Positions 54,218-62,101 of a stretch of 64,000 nucleotides of DNA are shown piece by piece (positions within the stretch are counted from its first letter, which is position 1; each line of letters begins with the position of its first letter). The notes beneath the pieces were generated by a model, which worked only from the letters and a program-made list of their open reading frames with translations, had not been told where the DNA came from and ran no database searches. The stretch is taken from NCBI GenBank assembly GCA_041395745.1, contig JAWKZV010000004.1, positions 124,001-188,000 on the forward strand. Reading direction: 5' to 3'. The DNA comes from Porticoccus sp041395745 (lineage in GTDB: Bacteria; Pseudomonadota; Gammaproteobacteria; Pseudomonadales; Porticoccaceae). A program made the position numbers and the translations under genes.

Positions 54218-54974
54218 GGTGGCATTCCCCGGTGTGTTGGTGTGATTTTGGCGGCTCCACCACATCGCCGTGGAGATTGTGGCGATGGTTGTGATGGTGG
54301 GTGTAGGTTGCTGTTTTGGTGCCGAATAGCTCGATGAATTCCGGGCTGTTGCTCACCTGATCCGGATGCCCATGACAGCAGATATGCTGGTTGAGACAGA
54401 TAACCTCATCGGTTGCAGACATCACCAGATGCAGATCGTGGGAAACCATCAATACGGCACAATGTAGTTGCTCGCGAAGTTGTCCGATGAGCCGATACAG
54501 GCTCTCCTGCCCTACCACGTCGACGCCCTGGACAGGCTCGTCAAGGACCAGCAGGTTTGGTTGTCTCAGGATCGCTCTTGCCAACAGTGCTCGTTGCAGT
54601 TCACCGCCGGAGAGAGATTGCAGGGGTTGATCCAGCAGTCGTTCAATGCCTACCTCCCGCAGTGCGCTCAGGCAGCGATCGCGATCGGGTTCAGCCAGCG
54701 CCAGAAAGCGCTTCAGGGTGATGGGCAGTGTCGGATCGAGTTGCATTTTCTGGGGCATGTAGCCGATGTGCAGGTTGTCGGCGTGGTTTATTTCCCCGGT
54801 ATCGGCCTTCAGTAGCCCCAGGACAATTTTCACCAAGGTACTTTTGCCTGCGCCATTGGGGCCGATCAGGGTAATGATCTGGCCGGGTTGAATCGCCAGA
54901 TTTACCCTGGAAAGGACCTGGTTACCCCTGAAAGACTTGGAAATATCTGTCAGTTGGACCAGTGGCTGACTCAT
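54210..54974 (-). CDS. znuC: Zinc ABC transporter ATP-binding protein ZnuC
   Basis: A 254-residue ATPase with Walker A GPNGAGKST near residue 36, signature LSGGELQRALLARAIL near 129 and Walker B LLVLDEPVQGVD near 150, plus a histidine-rich tail (THHHNHRHN). It energises zinc import. The ATG at 54974 overlaps the zur stop as ATGA; a GTG three codons upstream is possible. Confidence 0.95.
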   Translation of the reverse strand: MSQPLVQLTDISKSFRGNQVLSRVNLAIQPGQIITLIGPNGAGKSTLVKIVLGLLKADTGEINHADNLHIGYMPQKMQLDPTLPITLKRFLALAEPDRDRCLSALREVGIERLLDQPLQSLSGGELQRALLARAILRQPNLLVLDEPVQGVDVVGQESLYRLIGQLREQLHCAVLMVSHDLHLVMSATDEVICLNQHICCHGHPDQVSNSPEFIELFGTKTATYTHHHNHRHNLHGDVVEPPKSHQHTGECHHD

Positions 54975-55459
54975 GACTGGCACTCCGGGCAGAGCCCGAC
55001 GATTTCGACGACTTGAGATTCAACCTTGAAATTGGTGCGAGTGGCTGTCTGAGCTATAGCGGTGTTCAGGTACTCCGCGCTGCACTCCGCAACAGAGCCA
55101 CATGCCCGGCAGATTAAAAAGACGTCGTTGTGGTCACTGCCCGGGAAAGGACAGCCGATATAAGCGTTGAGAGACGCGAGTCGGTGAATCAACCCCTGCT
55201 CGAGCAAAAACTCAATGGAGCGGTATACCGTGGGGGGGAGGATGCGTTTGACGGGCGAAGATGCCAGCGTCATTTTGTCGACGATGTCGTAAGCGCCCAG
55301 CGGTCGGTGGCTTGTCCAAATAGTCTTGAACACCGCTTCACGAATAGGCGTCAGTCGTACCTGGCGGTCATCGCATAGCAGGCGTGCGCGGTTCAGAGCT
55401 GCATTGATACAACGTTTGTGGTCGTGTTGATGATAGGCCAGCCGGGAATTGGTCAACAT
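54971..55459 (-). CDS. zur: Zinc uptake regulator Zur (Fur family)
   Basis: A 162-residue Fur-family repressor: winged helix (RLTPIREAVFKTIW near residue 35; PPTVYRSIEFLLEQGLIHRL near 75) and a C-terminal domain with structural zinc cysteines CRAC (117, 120) and CPEC (157, 160). It represses zinc uptake genes when zinc is ample. Its gene leads znuC and znuB and diverges from znuA, whose shared promoter region has Zur-like palindromes. I prefer ATG 55459 (GGAAG eight bases upstream) over the TTG at 55474. Confidence 0.94.
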   Translation of the reverse strand: MLTNSRLAYHQHDHKRCINAALNRARLLCDDRQVRLTPIREAVFKTIWTSHRPLGAYDIVDKMTLASSPVKRILPPTVYRSIEFLLEQGLIHRLASLNAYIGCPFPGSDHNDVFLICRACGSVAECSAEYLNTAIAQTATRTNFKVESQVVEIVGLCPECQS

Positions 55460-55482
55460 GGCGTTGTCTTCCAAATGAAAGC

Positions 55483-55495
55483 GTTATTTTATAAC
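55483..55495. promoter_or_regulatory. Candidate Zur operator upstream of zur
   Basis: GTTATTTTATAAC is a perfect inverted repeat (GTTAT/ATAAC around TTT), close to the Zur core GTTATAWTATAAC. It lies 24 bp upstream of the zur ATG. Confidence 0.7.
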
Positions 55496-55619
55496 ATTGC
55501 GTAGTATTGGCAATCGTTAGAAGTCTGCTGGATCAAAGCCGTTCGAGGGAAATTGTCGAAATATTCTCTCCAACATTTACTGGCGGCTGTATTTCATTGC
55601 ACATGTCATTTCCATAAAT

Positions 55620-55632
55620 GCAACAATATAAC
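55620..55632. promoter_or_regulatory. Candidate second Zur half-site next to znuA
   Basis: GCAACAATATAAC retains a perfect right half (AATATAAC) of the Zur core and differs at three left-half bases. It ends three bases before the znuA ATG, so binding would block translation-proximal transcription. Confidence 0.45.
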
Positions 55633-55634
55633 GT

Positions 55635-56555
55635 ATGAAAATTTCTCGATTGCTCCGGTTGTTGGTTTTGCTGCCTGTTTTTCAGGCGTTGGCTGTGTCA
55701 GCCGCGCCTGAGCAGGAGATTCTGGTGTCGATTAAACCGCTGGCGATGCTCGTTCAGGGGGTGGTCGGTGATACGTTGCCGGTCAAGGTGCTGATGCCTG
55801 GCAATGTTTCGCCCCATGATTTTTCGTTAAAGTTTTCTGATCTGCGCTCGTTAAATCAGGCTGGGTTGGTTGTTTGGGTGGGACCAGAACTTGAGAGCCC
55901 TTTGCGCAAGCCTTTGGCAGAAGAGGGCGGCCGCGTGCTCCAACTTTCTGCGTTGCCAGAGTTGCAGTGGCCGGTTTCCGAGCGGCAGGAAGATGACCAC
56001 GCAGAACATGCAGGGGAGCATCATGATCACGATGAACACCATTACGGAAAAGATCCCCATCTGTGGTTGAATCCCGCAAATGCCCGAGTGGTGGCCCGGG
56101 CTATTGAGGGGCAATTGAGCCAGTTGTTCCCGGAGCATGCGGCCCTGTTCAGGGACAATCTGCAACAATTTCTGATGGCGTTGGATGACTTTGAGCGGCA
56201 CGCAGACGATCACCTGGCGCCACTGCGGCATCGCGGATTTGTGGTCACGCACGATGGCTACGGACACTTTGTGCAACATTTTGGATTGCAACAACTGGCT
56301 TCTATCCAGCTGGGCAGTGGTCAGCACCAGGGGGCGCGCCACTACGCAGAAATGCTGTCCCTGGGCCCGGCGGTCACGTGTGTATTTGCTGAGCCCCAGC
56401 TCAGCAGCAAGGCGGCGGCCCACTTGGCAACCCAGTTAGGAGCAAAACTGGGTGAGTTGGACCCCCTGGGCAGGGAGATTCCGTTGGGACGGTTGAGTTA
56501 TCTGGTCTTTATGGATGATCTGGTGAGCAAGTTCTCCACCTGTTTGACACCTTAA
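55635..56555 (+). CDS. znuA: Zinc ABC transporter periplasmic binding protein ZnuA
   Basis: A 306-residue periplasmic protein with a signal peptide ending near AVSA, the zinc-ligand regions NVSPHDFSLK (near 56), KDPHLWLNP (near 139) and VTHDGYGHF (near 204), and a histidine/aspartate-rich loop at about 119-137 typical of ZnuA. It captures Zn2+ for ZnuBC. It diverges from zur; the pair is set up for Zur control. Its TAA stop overlaps that of the convergent thrB-like gene in TTAA. Confidence 0.95.
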   Translation: MKISRLLRLLVLLPVFQALAVSAAPEQEILVSIKPLAMLVQGVVGDTLPVKVLMPGNVSPHDFSLKFSDLRSLNQAGLVVWVGPELESPLRKPLAEEGGRVLQLSALPELQWPVSERQEDDHAEHAGEHHDHDEHHYGKDPHLWLNPANARVVARAIEGQLSQLFPEHAALFRDNLQQFLMALDDFERHADDHLAPLRHRGFVVTHDGYGHFVQHFGLQQLASIQLGSGQHQGARHYAEMLSLGPAVTCVFAEPQLSSKAAAHLATQLGAKLGELDPLGREIPLGRLSYLVFMDDLVSKFSTCLTP

Positions 56556-57511
56556 TCCTGGATGGGAAGTGGATAGTAGCCCATCAACCGGCGCTGCAGT
56601 TTTTGCTGGTATTCTTCCGGAGGTCTTGCTGTGGTTGAGGGTTCGCCGGTCAGGGAAGTAAGAAGTCGCGAGACCCAGAAACGGGTTGCAGAGAAGCACA
56701 GGATATCCTGCCAGTACTGACCCTCAGTGTGGGTAAAGGGGCGCTCAACCCGATAGGCATTCAGGAGTGCCTGGCAGAGATGCTTGTCCAGTTCGCCGTT
56801 GGCCTGGCAACACCACTCATTGACCGCTTGGGCCACATCCAATAACAACCAGTCAGTGCAGCTGAAGTAAAAGCCGGATACTGCCTCCAATTTTCCGCCC
56901 TGGAAAAAAAGCTGATCTGGGAAGATGCTTCCGATCAGGGGGCCGGACGGTAAATCGGTAACAGATTCAACGGTGCGCCTGAAACGGTTCAGCTGTTCCC
57001 GGAGCAGTGATTCATTTCCTGTCGATAGCAGTGGTGATAGTTCTTCAGCCGCAAAATTGAGCCATAACAGGCTGCGGGGATTGCAATATTGTGGTTCAAA
57101 TCCCTGAGATTTTGCATGCATTTTGCCGAGAAAAGAGCCTATTTGACGGCAAACTTCAATATCGCCATGTTTTGGTGAGAGACCTTCCGGCAGTTTCAGA
57201 AGCAGGGCAGGGCAGTCGCCGTAGAGTGCGACATATTCACCTTGGCTTGATGGGATGCAGGGGGTTATGGGTAAACCCAGTTGAATTAAATACGGAATCA
57301 AACTACCGGCATACTCGAGACGGTCGCGGCCACCAGGGAGCGCGGCGACAAGCAGGTAGCGCGAATTAGTTTGGGGGCTAGTGCTCCGGAAACGGCAGGT
57401 GAGATGGTTGCGGGCCTGGTAGGTGGCCTCAATGGCGGTGACTTCACCAGGAACAAACTGGTTTAGAAAGTCCCGGAGATTGTCCTTGTCCGGTGACATA
57501 AATGCCGACAT
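56552..57511 (-). CDS. Homoserine kinase-like (ThrB, APH fold) protein with degraded active site
   Basis: A 319-residue protein aligning along its length with the choline-kinase-fold ThrB of Pseudomonas, found at the same place between znuA and polA. The C-terminal part (ALLNAYRVERPFT, ATRFWVSRLL, YPLPIQD) and NEWC region are conserved. The catalytic loop, expected as LHADLFRDN, reads LIGSIFPDQ: the His, catalytic Asp and metal-binding Asn are lost. The expected IDFY metal Asp is SGFY. The ATP-loop GSENSN is also gone. I infer a pseudokinase. The start is ATG 57511; a frame 58 codons longer is not supported. Alternative: a divergent enzyme using other residues. Confidence 0.82.
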   Translation of the reverse strand: MSAFMSPDKDNLRDFLNQFVPGEVTAIEATYQARNHLTCRFRSTSPQTNSRYLLVAALPGGRDRLEYAGSLIPYLIQLGLPITPCIPSSQGEYVALYGDCPALLLKLPEGLSPKHGDIEVCRQIGSFLGKMHAKSQGFEPQYCNPRSLLWLNFAAEELSPLLSTGNESLLREQLNRFRRTVESVTDLPSGPLIGSIFPDQLFFQGGKLEAVSGFYFSCTDWLLLDVAQAVNEWCCQANGELDKHLCQALLNAYRVERPFTHTEGQYWQDILCFSATRFWVSRLLTSLTGEPSTTARPPEEYQQKLQRRLMGYYPLPIQD

Positions 57512-57622
57512 GACGGAGCCCCCACCCCTAGTTACCAATCCAAGGGTAAACCCTTGCTGGGTGGAAAGAAACAATTTGCGGTATCCTTTCGCGACTCCAG
57601 CTAAAACAGAAAAATCCCGGTT

Positions 57623-60349
57623 ATGAATACGACAACCCCGCTGATCCTGGTGGACGGATCCTCCTATCTTTACCGCGCATTTCATGCGTTGCCACCGTTG
57701 ACCACCTCCTCTGGCCAGCCGACCGGTGCGGTAAAAGGTGTCGTCTCAATGGTGCGTAGACTGTTGAAGGACTATCCGGGCAGTCCGGTGGTAGTGGTAT
57801 TCGATGCCAAGGGAAAGACATTTAGAGACGAACTGTTTGAATCCTACAAATCCCATCGTCCACCCATGCCGGACGATCTGAAAAAACAGATCGAGCCCAT
57901 TCATCAGATCATCCGCGCCATGGGTTTGCCCTTGTTGGTGGTTGATGGTGTAGAGGCCGATGATGTCATCGGCACACTGGCGCTGGAGGCCGCAGCCGAT
58001 CTGAGACCGGTAGTGATATCAACCGGCGACAAGGATATGGCGCAATTGGTGGGAGAGAAAATCACGCTGGTCAATACCATGACCGAGACCATCCTGGACC
58101 GCCAGGGCGTTATCGAAAAATTCGGTGTGCCGCCGGAGTTGATCATCGACTACCTGGCACTGATTGGGGACAAATCCGACAACATTCCTGGGGTGCCAGG
58201 AGTGGGAGAGAAGACGGCGCTTGCAATCCTCCAGAATCTGGGGGGGCTGGATGCCATTTATGGGGATCTGGAGCGGGTCCGCGAACTGGAATTCCGCGGT
58301 GCCAAGAAAATGCCGGAAAAGCTTGCCGAATACCAGGAGCAGGCGCGTCTTTCCTATCGGCTGGCGACGATCAAAACAGACGTGCAGCTGGATACCGCTG
58401 TGCAGGAGCTGCATAACGGAGAGCCGGACAACGGTAAGCTGCTCGACTGGTTCCGGCAGCTTGAATTCAAAGGTTGGATCGAAGAGTTGTTGTCAGCATC
58501 GGACGGTGCAGATACAGCATCCGTGGGTTCTGACGCAGCGGAGCGGAATTACCAGGTGATCCTTGAGGAAGAGGCTTTCCAGCAATGGTTGGAAAGGTTG
58601 CAGGCTGCGGATTTGTTCGCCTTTGATACTGAAACCACCAGCCTCGACTACATGCAGGCAAAAATTGTCGGGTTGTCCTTTGCCGTCAGCCCTCATGAGG
58701 CGGCTTATGTGCCCCTTGCCCACGATTACCTCGGTGCGCCCTCACAACTGGACAGAGGGCGGGTGCTGGAAGCATTGCAGCCTTTGCTGGAGGACCCGCA
58801 AGTGGCCAAGCTGGGACAGAATCTGAAGTACGATATGAGTGTGCTTGCCAACCATGGCATTGCCATGCGTGGTATTCGTTTTGACACCATGCTGGAATCC
58901 TACGTGCTCGATTCCACGGCGACGCGGCACGATATGGACAGTCTGGCGCTGAAATATCTGGGCGAGAAAACTGTTCATTTCGAGGATATCGCCGGCAAGG
59001 GCTCGACACAGCTCACCTTTAACCAGATTCCTCTGGAGCAGGCTGCGCCCTATGCGGCGGAAGATGCTGACATCACTTTGCGGCTGCACCAGACGCTATG
59101 GCCAAAACTGCAAGATGAGGGGCGGCTTTGCGAGGTGCTCGAGAAGATAGAAGTCCCGCTGGTTCCTGTGCTGTCGCACATCGAGCGCAATGGCGTGAAA
59201 GTGGATGCGGAACTGCTTCGCCAACAGAGCGTTGAACTGGGGGCGAGGATTGGCGAGCTGGAGCGGGAGGCATACCAGCTGGCCGGAGAAGAGTTCAATC
59301 TGGCATCACCCAAACAGCTGGGTTACATCCTGTTTGAAAAACTGAAAATTCCGGTTCAAAAGAAAACAGCGAAAGGCGCAGCTTCTACCAAAGAGGAGGT
59401 GCTGCAGGAATTGGCGCTGGACTATCCATTACCGCGTTTGCTGCTGGAGCACCGCAGCCTGTCCAAACTGAAGGCCACCTACACCGACAAGTTGCCGGGA
59501 CTGATCAACCCCGCCACGGGGAGAATCCATACTTCCTATCACCAGGCGGTCACCGCCACTGGGCGCCTATCATCCTCTGACCCGAACTTACAGAATATCC
59601 CGGTCAGAACCGCAGAAGGTCGGCGCATCCGTCAGGCATTTGTAGCTACGCCAGGCAACAAGATTGTGGCGGCGGACTATTCGCAAATTGAATTGCGGAT
59701 TATGGCTCACCTTTCCGGGGATCGCGGATTGCGAGAGGCCTTTGCCAAGGGGCTTGATGTTCATCGTGCGACAGCGGCAGAAGTGTTTGGAGTCGATCTT
59801 GAAGGCGTTACCAGTGAACAGCGGCGCAGTGCAAAGGCCATTAATTTTGGTCTGATCTACGGCATGTCGGCGTTTGGATTGGCTCGACAGTTGAAGATTG
59901 GCCGCAATCAGGCACAGGAATACATCGACTTGTATTTTGCCCGCTATCCCGGCGTGCAGGACTATATGAATAACATCCGCCACAGTGCCGCGGAGCAGGG
60001 CTATGTGGAAACCCTGATGGGGCGCCGGCTGTACCTGCCGGAAATCAGGTCCAGCAATGGGATGCGTCGTCAGGCGGCAGAGCGCACAGCCATTAACGCC
60101 CCGATGCAGGGGACTGCTGCTGACATCATCAAACTGGCGATGATTGCCGTGGACAACTGGCTACAGGAAGCATCGCTGAACAGCAGGGTCATCATGCAGG
60201 TACACGATGAATTGGTATTGGAGGTGCCAGAGGCTGAGCTGGAAGTGATTAGCGAGGGCCTGGTCAGCAGAATGGCCAATGCTGTGGCGCTGGAGGTACC
60301 CCTGGTTGTGGATGTGGGTGTAGGACAAAACTGGGACGAGGCCCATTAG
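57623..60349 (+). CDS. polA: DNA polymerase I
   Basis: A 908-residue three-domain enzyme. The N-terminal 5' nuclease carries EADDVIGTLA, STGDKDMAQL and GDKSDNIPGVPGVGEKTA. The 3'-5' exonuclease keeps its carboxylates (FDTETT near 334, NLKYDM near 401, EDADITLRL near 477). The polymerase contains DYSQIELRIMAHLSGD near 684, RRSAKAINFGLIYGM near 733 and VHDELVLEV near 861. It removes Okazaki RNA primers and fills gaps. Length and motifs are normal. Confidence 0.98.
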   Translation: MNTTTPLILVDGSSYLYRAFHALPPLTTSSGQPTGAVKGVVSMVRRLLKDYPGSPVVVVFDAKGKTFRDELFESYKSHRPPMPDDLKKQIEPIHQIIRAMGLPLLVVDGVEADDVIGTLALEAAADLRPVVISTGDKDMAQLVGEKITLVNTMTETILDRQGVIEKFGVPPELIIDYLALIGDKSDNIPGVPGVGEKTALAILQNLGGLDAIYGDLERVRELEFRGAKKMPEKLAEYQEQARLSYRLATIKTDVQLDTAVQELHNGEPDNGKLLDWFRQLEFKGWIEELLSASDGADTASVGSDAAERNYQVILEEEAFQQWLERLQAADLFAFDTETTSLDYMQAKIVGLSFAVSPHEAAYVPLAHDYLGAPSQLDRGRVLEALQPLLEDPQVAKLGQNLKYDMSVLANHGIAMRGIRFDTMLESYVLDSTATRHDMDSLALKYLGEKTVHFEDIAGKGSTQLTFNQIPLEQAAPYAAEDADITLRLHQTLWPKLQDEGRLCEVLEKIEVPLVPVLSHIERNGVKVDAELLRQQSVELGARIGELEREAYQLAGEEFNLASPKQLGYILFEKLKIPVQKKTAKGAASTKEEVLQELALDYPLPRLLLEHRSLSKLKATYTDKLPGLINPATGRIHTSYHQAVTATGRLSSSDPNLQNIPVRTAEGRRIRQAFVATPGNKIVAADYSQIELRIMAHLSGDRGLREAFAKGLDVHRATAAEVFGVDLEGVTSEQRRSAKAINFGLIYGMSAFGLARQLKIGRNQAQEYIDLYFARYPGVQDYMNNIRHSAAEQGYVETLMGRRLYLPEIRSSNGMRRQAAERTAINAPMQGTAADIIKLAMIAVDNWLQEASLNSRVIMQVHDELVLEVPEAELEVISEGLVSRMANAVALEVPLVVDVGVGQNWDEAH

Positions 60350-60419
60350 GGCACATGATTTATAACCATATGCGACTACAGAAAGGATAAGGCTAGTAAA
60401 AAAGTATAAAAAAAGTTCC

Positions 60420-60560
60420 TGTTGCTGGAACTAAGTCGCTTTGGGTCTGCCTAATCAGTACGCAAGCAACATTGCTGCTTTCTCCCCAAACTAGATGCAA
60501 AGCTTGTAAATCCCCAAGCAACAGCAAAGCAAGCCCTGATCGTTTTGGTCAGGGCTTTTT
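60420..60560 (+). ncRNA. Candidate small RNA between polA and engB (Spot 42/ErsA position)
   Basis: The 252-bp polA-engB gap has no ORF of note but ends in a strong terminator at 60532. This is the position of Spot 42 (spf) in enterics and ErsA in Pseudomonas. The segment has a repeated TCCCCAA (60483-60489 and 60511-60517), a plausible anti-Shine-Dalgarno seed. Possible upstream elements are TATAAA at 60405-60410 and an ECF-like GGAACT at 60427-60432, neither with a good partner, so the 5' end is uncertain. No sequence identity to known sRNAs is claimed. Confidence 0.6.
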
Positions 60561-60565
60561 CTTTT
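60532..60565 (+). terminator. Rho-independent terminator of the candidate small RNA
   Basis: Perfect 8-bp arms AGCCCTGA/TCAGGGCT (60532-60539, 60549-60556) with a nine-base loop are followed by TTTTCTTTT. Its distance from polA (183 bp) argues for a separate transcript. Confidence 0.9.
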
Positions 60566-60601
60566 GTGTATTGTCCTCGTAAAGGCAGATGCCGAGTCGG
60601 G

Positions 60602-61216
60602 CTATTGCTCCGGTGAAAGCCAGCTTAGCAACAGGCTTTCCAATTCCTCAAGGCCGGTCTTCTTCAGGGAAGAAAAGGTTTGCAGGCTGATTTGGTCCCG
60701 AAAACCGGCTTTCTCCAGATCTTTGCGTACTTTCAGCAATACGGATTTAGCTGGTCCATTGTTCAGCTTGTCAGCTTTGGTGAGCAGCAGATGGACAGGC
60801 ATTCCCGAGGCCCTGGCCCAGCGGATCATCTGCCAGTCGTATTCCTGTAGGGGGTGACGGATATCCATGAGCAGTACCAGTCCCTTCAGGGAGCGGCGGC
60901 GCTGCAGGTAGTCTGCCAGATGGCGATCCCACTCCTGTTTCATCGACTTGGGGACCTTTGCAAAGCCGTAGCCAGGCAGGTCCACCAATCGGCAGTCCTC
61001 CGTGAGAGAGAAAAAATTCAACAATTGGGTGCGCCCCGGGGTCTTGCTGGTACGTGCCAGCTTGGCATTGCCGGTCAGGGCATTGATGGCGCTGGACTTG
61101 CCAGCATTGGAGCGCCCAGCAAACGCGACTTCCATACCGGTGTCTTCCGGGCACTGTGACAGGGTGGGGGCACTGAGGAGAAAGTGCACTTTGCGGAAAG
61201 AAATGACGTCAGACAT
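60602..61216 (-). CDS. engB: Ribosome biogenesis GTPase EngB (YsxC/YihA)
   Basis: A 204-residue TRAFAC GTPase with G1 GRSNAGKSS near residue 34, G2/TPGRTQLLNFF near 59, G3 DLPGYGFAKV near 79 and G4 LTKADKL near 144. It acts in 50S subunit assembly. It is convergent with polA and the candidate sRNA. Confidence 0.97.
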   Translation of the reverse strand: MSDVISFRKVHFLLSAPTLSQCPEDTGMEVAFAGRSNAGKSSAINALTGNAKLARTSKTPGRTQLLNFFSLTEDCRLVDLPGYGFAKVPKSMKQEWDRHLADYLQRRRSLKGLVLLMDIRHPLQEYDWQMIRWARASGMPVHLLLTKADKLNNGPAKSVLLKVRKDLEKAGFRDQISLQTFSSLKKTGLEELESLLLSWLSPEQ

Positions 61217-61250
61217 GGGGAATCCAGAGCGATGAAGCCGATATCAACTA

Positions 61251-61279
61251 TTAAGATCGGGGGTGAGTTGGTATATAAT
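61251..61279 (+). promoter_or_regulatory. Probable promoter of the cytochrome c4 gene
   Basis: TTAAGA (61251-61256) and a perfect TATAAT (61274-61279) are 17 bp apart, 67 bp upstream of the ATG. Confidence 0.7.
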
Positions 61280-61345
61280 GCCCCCGCTTTTTAGAAGGCA
61301 ATATGAATTTGCTATTGTAGCGGAATGCAGAGAGCGGGTTAACCA

Positions 61346-61984
61346 ATGAAAAAAATGATGATCGGAATAGCTGCCATGCTGGGTCTGAGCCTGGCCTCTT
61401 CCCTGGTTTTTGCCGGCGGTGATGCCGCTGCCGGACAAGCTAAAACAGCGATGTGTGCAGGCTGCCACGGCGCCGACGGTAACAGCGCGCTACCGAATTT
61501 CCCCAAATTGGCTGGTCAGGGCGAAAAGTACCTCACCAAACAACTGATGGATATTAAATCCGGTGCCCGGAATGTTCTCGAGATGACTGGAATGCTGAAC
61601 GGCTTCTCCGATCAGGATCTGGCTGACATCGCGGCTTACTTCGCTTCCAAAAACATCCAGATGGCCGGTGCCAAGGAAGAAAACCTTGATCGCGGCGAGC
61701 GCGTCTACCGCGGCGGCAACCTGGAAACCGGTGTTCCGGCCTGTACTGGCTGTCACTCTCCGGCAGGTAACGGCAATGACCCGGCAGGTTTCCCTGCACT
61801 GGGTGGCCAGTTTGCCCAGTACACTGCCAAACAACTGCGCGCTTTCCGCACTGGTGCTGATGATCCGGAAAACACCGCAGCTCGTACCAATGATGGTGAT
61901 GCGAGGATCATGCGCGGTGTTGCTGCGCACATGAGCGACGTGGAGATTGATGCGGTTGCCAACTTTATCGCTGGCCTGAAGTAA
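61346..61984 (+). CDS. Diheme cytochrome c4
   Basis: A 212-residue periplasmic protein with a signal peptide ending near VFAGG and two heme c domains: CAGCH at 37-41 and CTGCH at 133-137, each with downstream methionine candidates (MTGMLNGFSD near 80; RIMRGVAAHMSD near 184). Cytochrome c4 carries electrons to terminal oxidases such as the one encoded here. It is in the engB-cytochrome c4-dsbA order of pseudomonads. Confidence 0.95.
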   Translation: MKKMMIGIAAMLGLSLASSLVFAGGDAAAGQAKTAMCAGCHGADGNSALPNFPKLAGQGEKYLTKQLMDIKSGARNVLEMTGMLNGFSDQDLADIAAYFASKNIQMAGAKEENLDRGERVYRGGNLETGVPACTGCHSPAGNGNDPAGFPALGGQFAQYTAKQLRAFRTGADDPENTAARTNDGDARIMRGVAAHMSDVEIDAVANFIAGLK

Positions 61985-61998
61985 TCTTCGCGAATGAG

Positions 61999-62026
61999 AA
62001 AGGCGGCGCAAGCCGCCTTTTTTGTG
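61999..62026 (+). terminator. Rho-independent terminator after cytochrome c4
   Basis: AAAGGCGGC and GCCGCCTTT pair across a short GCAA-type loop and are followed by further T residues, 15 bp after the stop. Confidence 0.9.
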
Positions 62027-62101
62027 CTTGCATTTTGGGGAACCTGGGGGATCATAGTGGTCTACCTGATACGGACCCTCTCAAGATCAAAGGAAGTTAG
62101 T

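Noticed and set aside
57093..57104. tRNA T-arm-like GGTTCAAATCCC
   Set aside because: It lies inside the coding region of the thrB-like gene and no acceptor, D-arm or anticodon stem can be built around it.
57512..57685. 58-codon upstream extension of the thrB-like gene
   Set aside because: It would run into the polA start region and has no resemblance to the family N-terminus, which fits ATG 57511.
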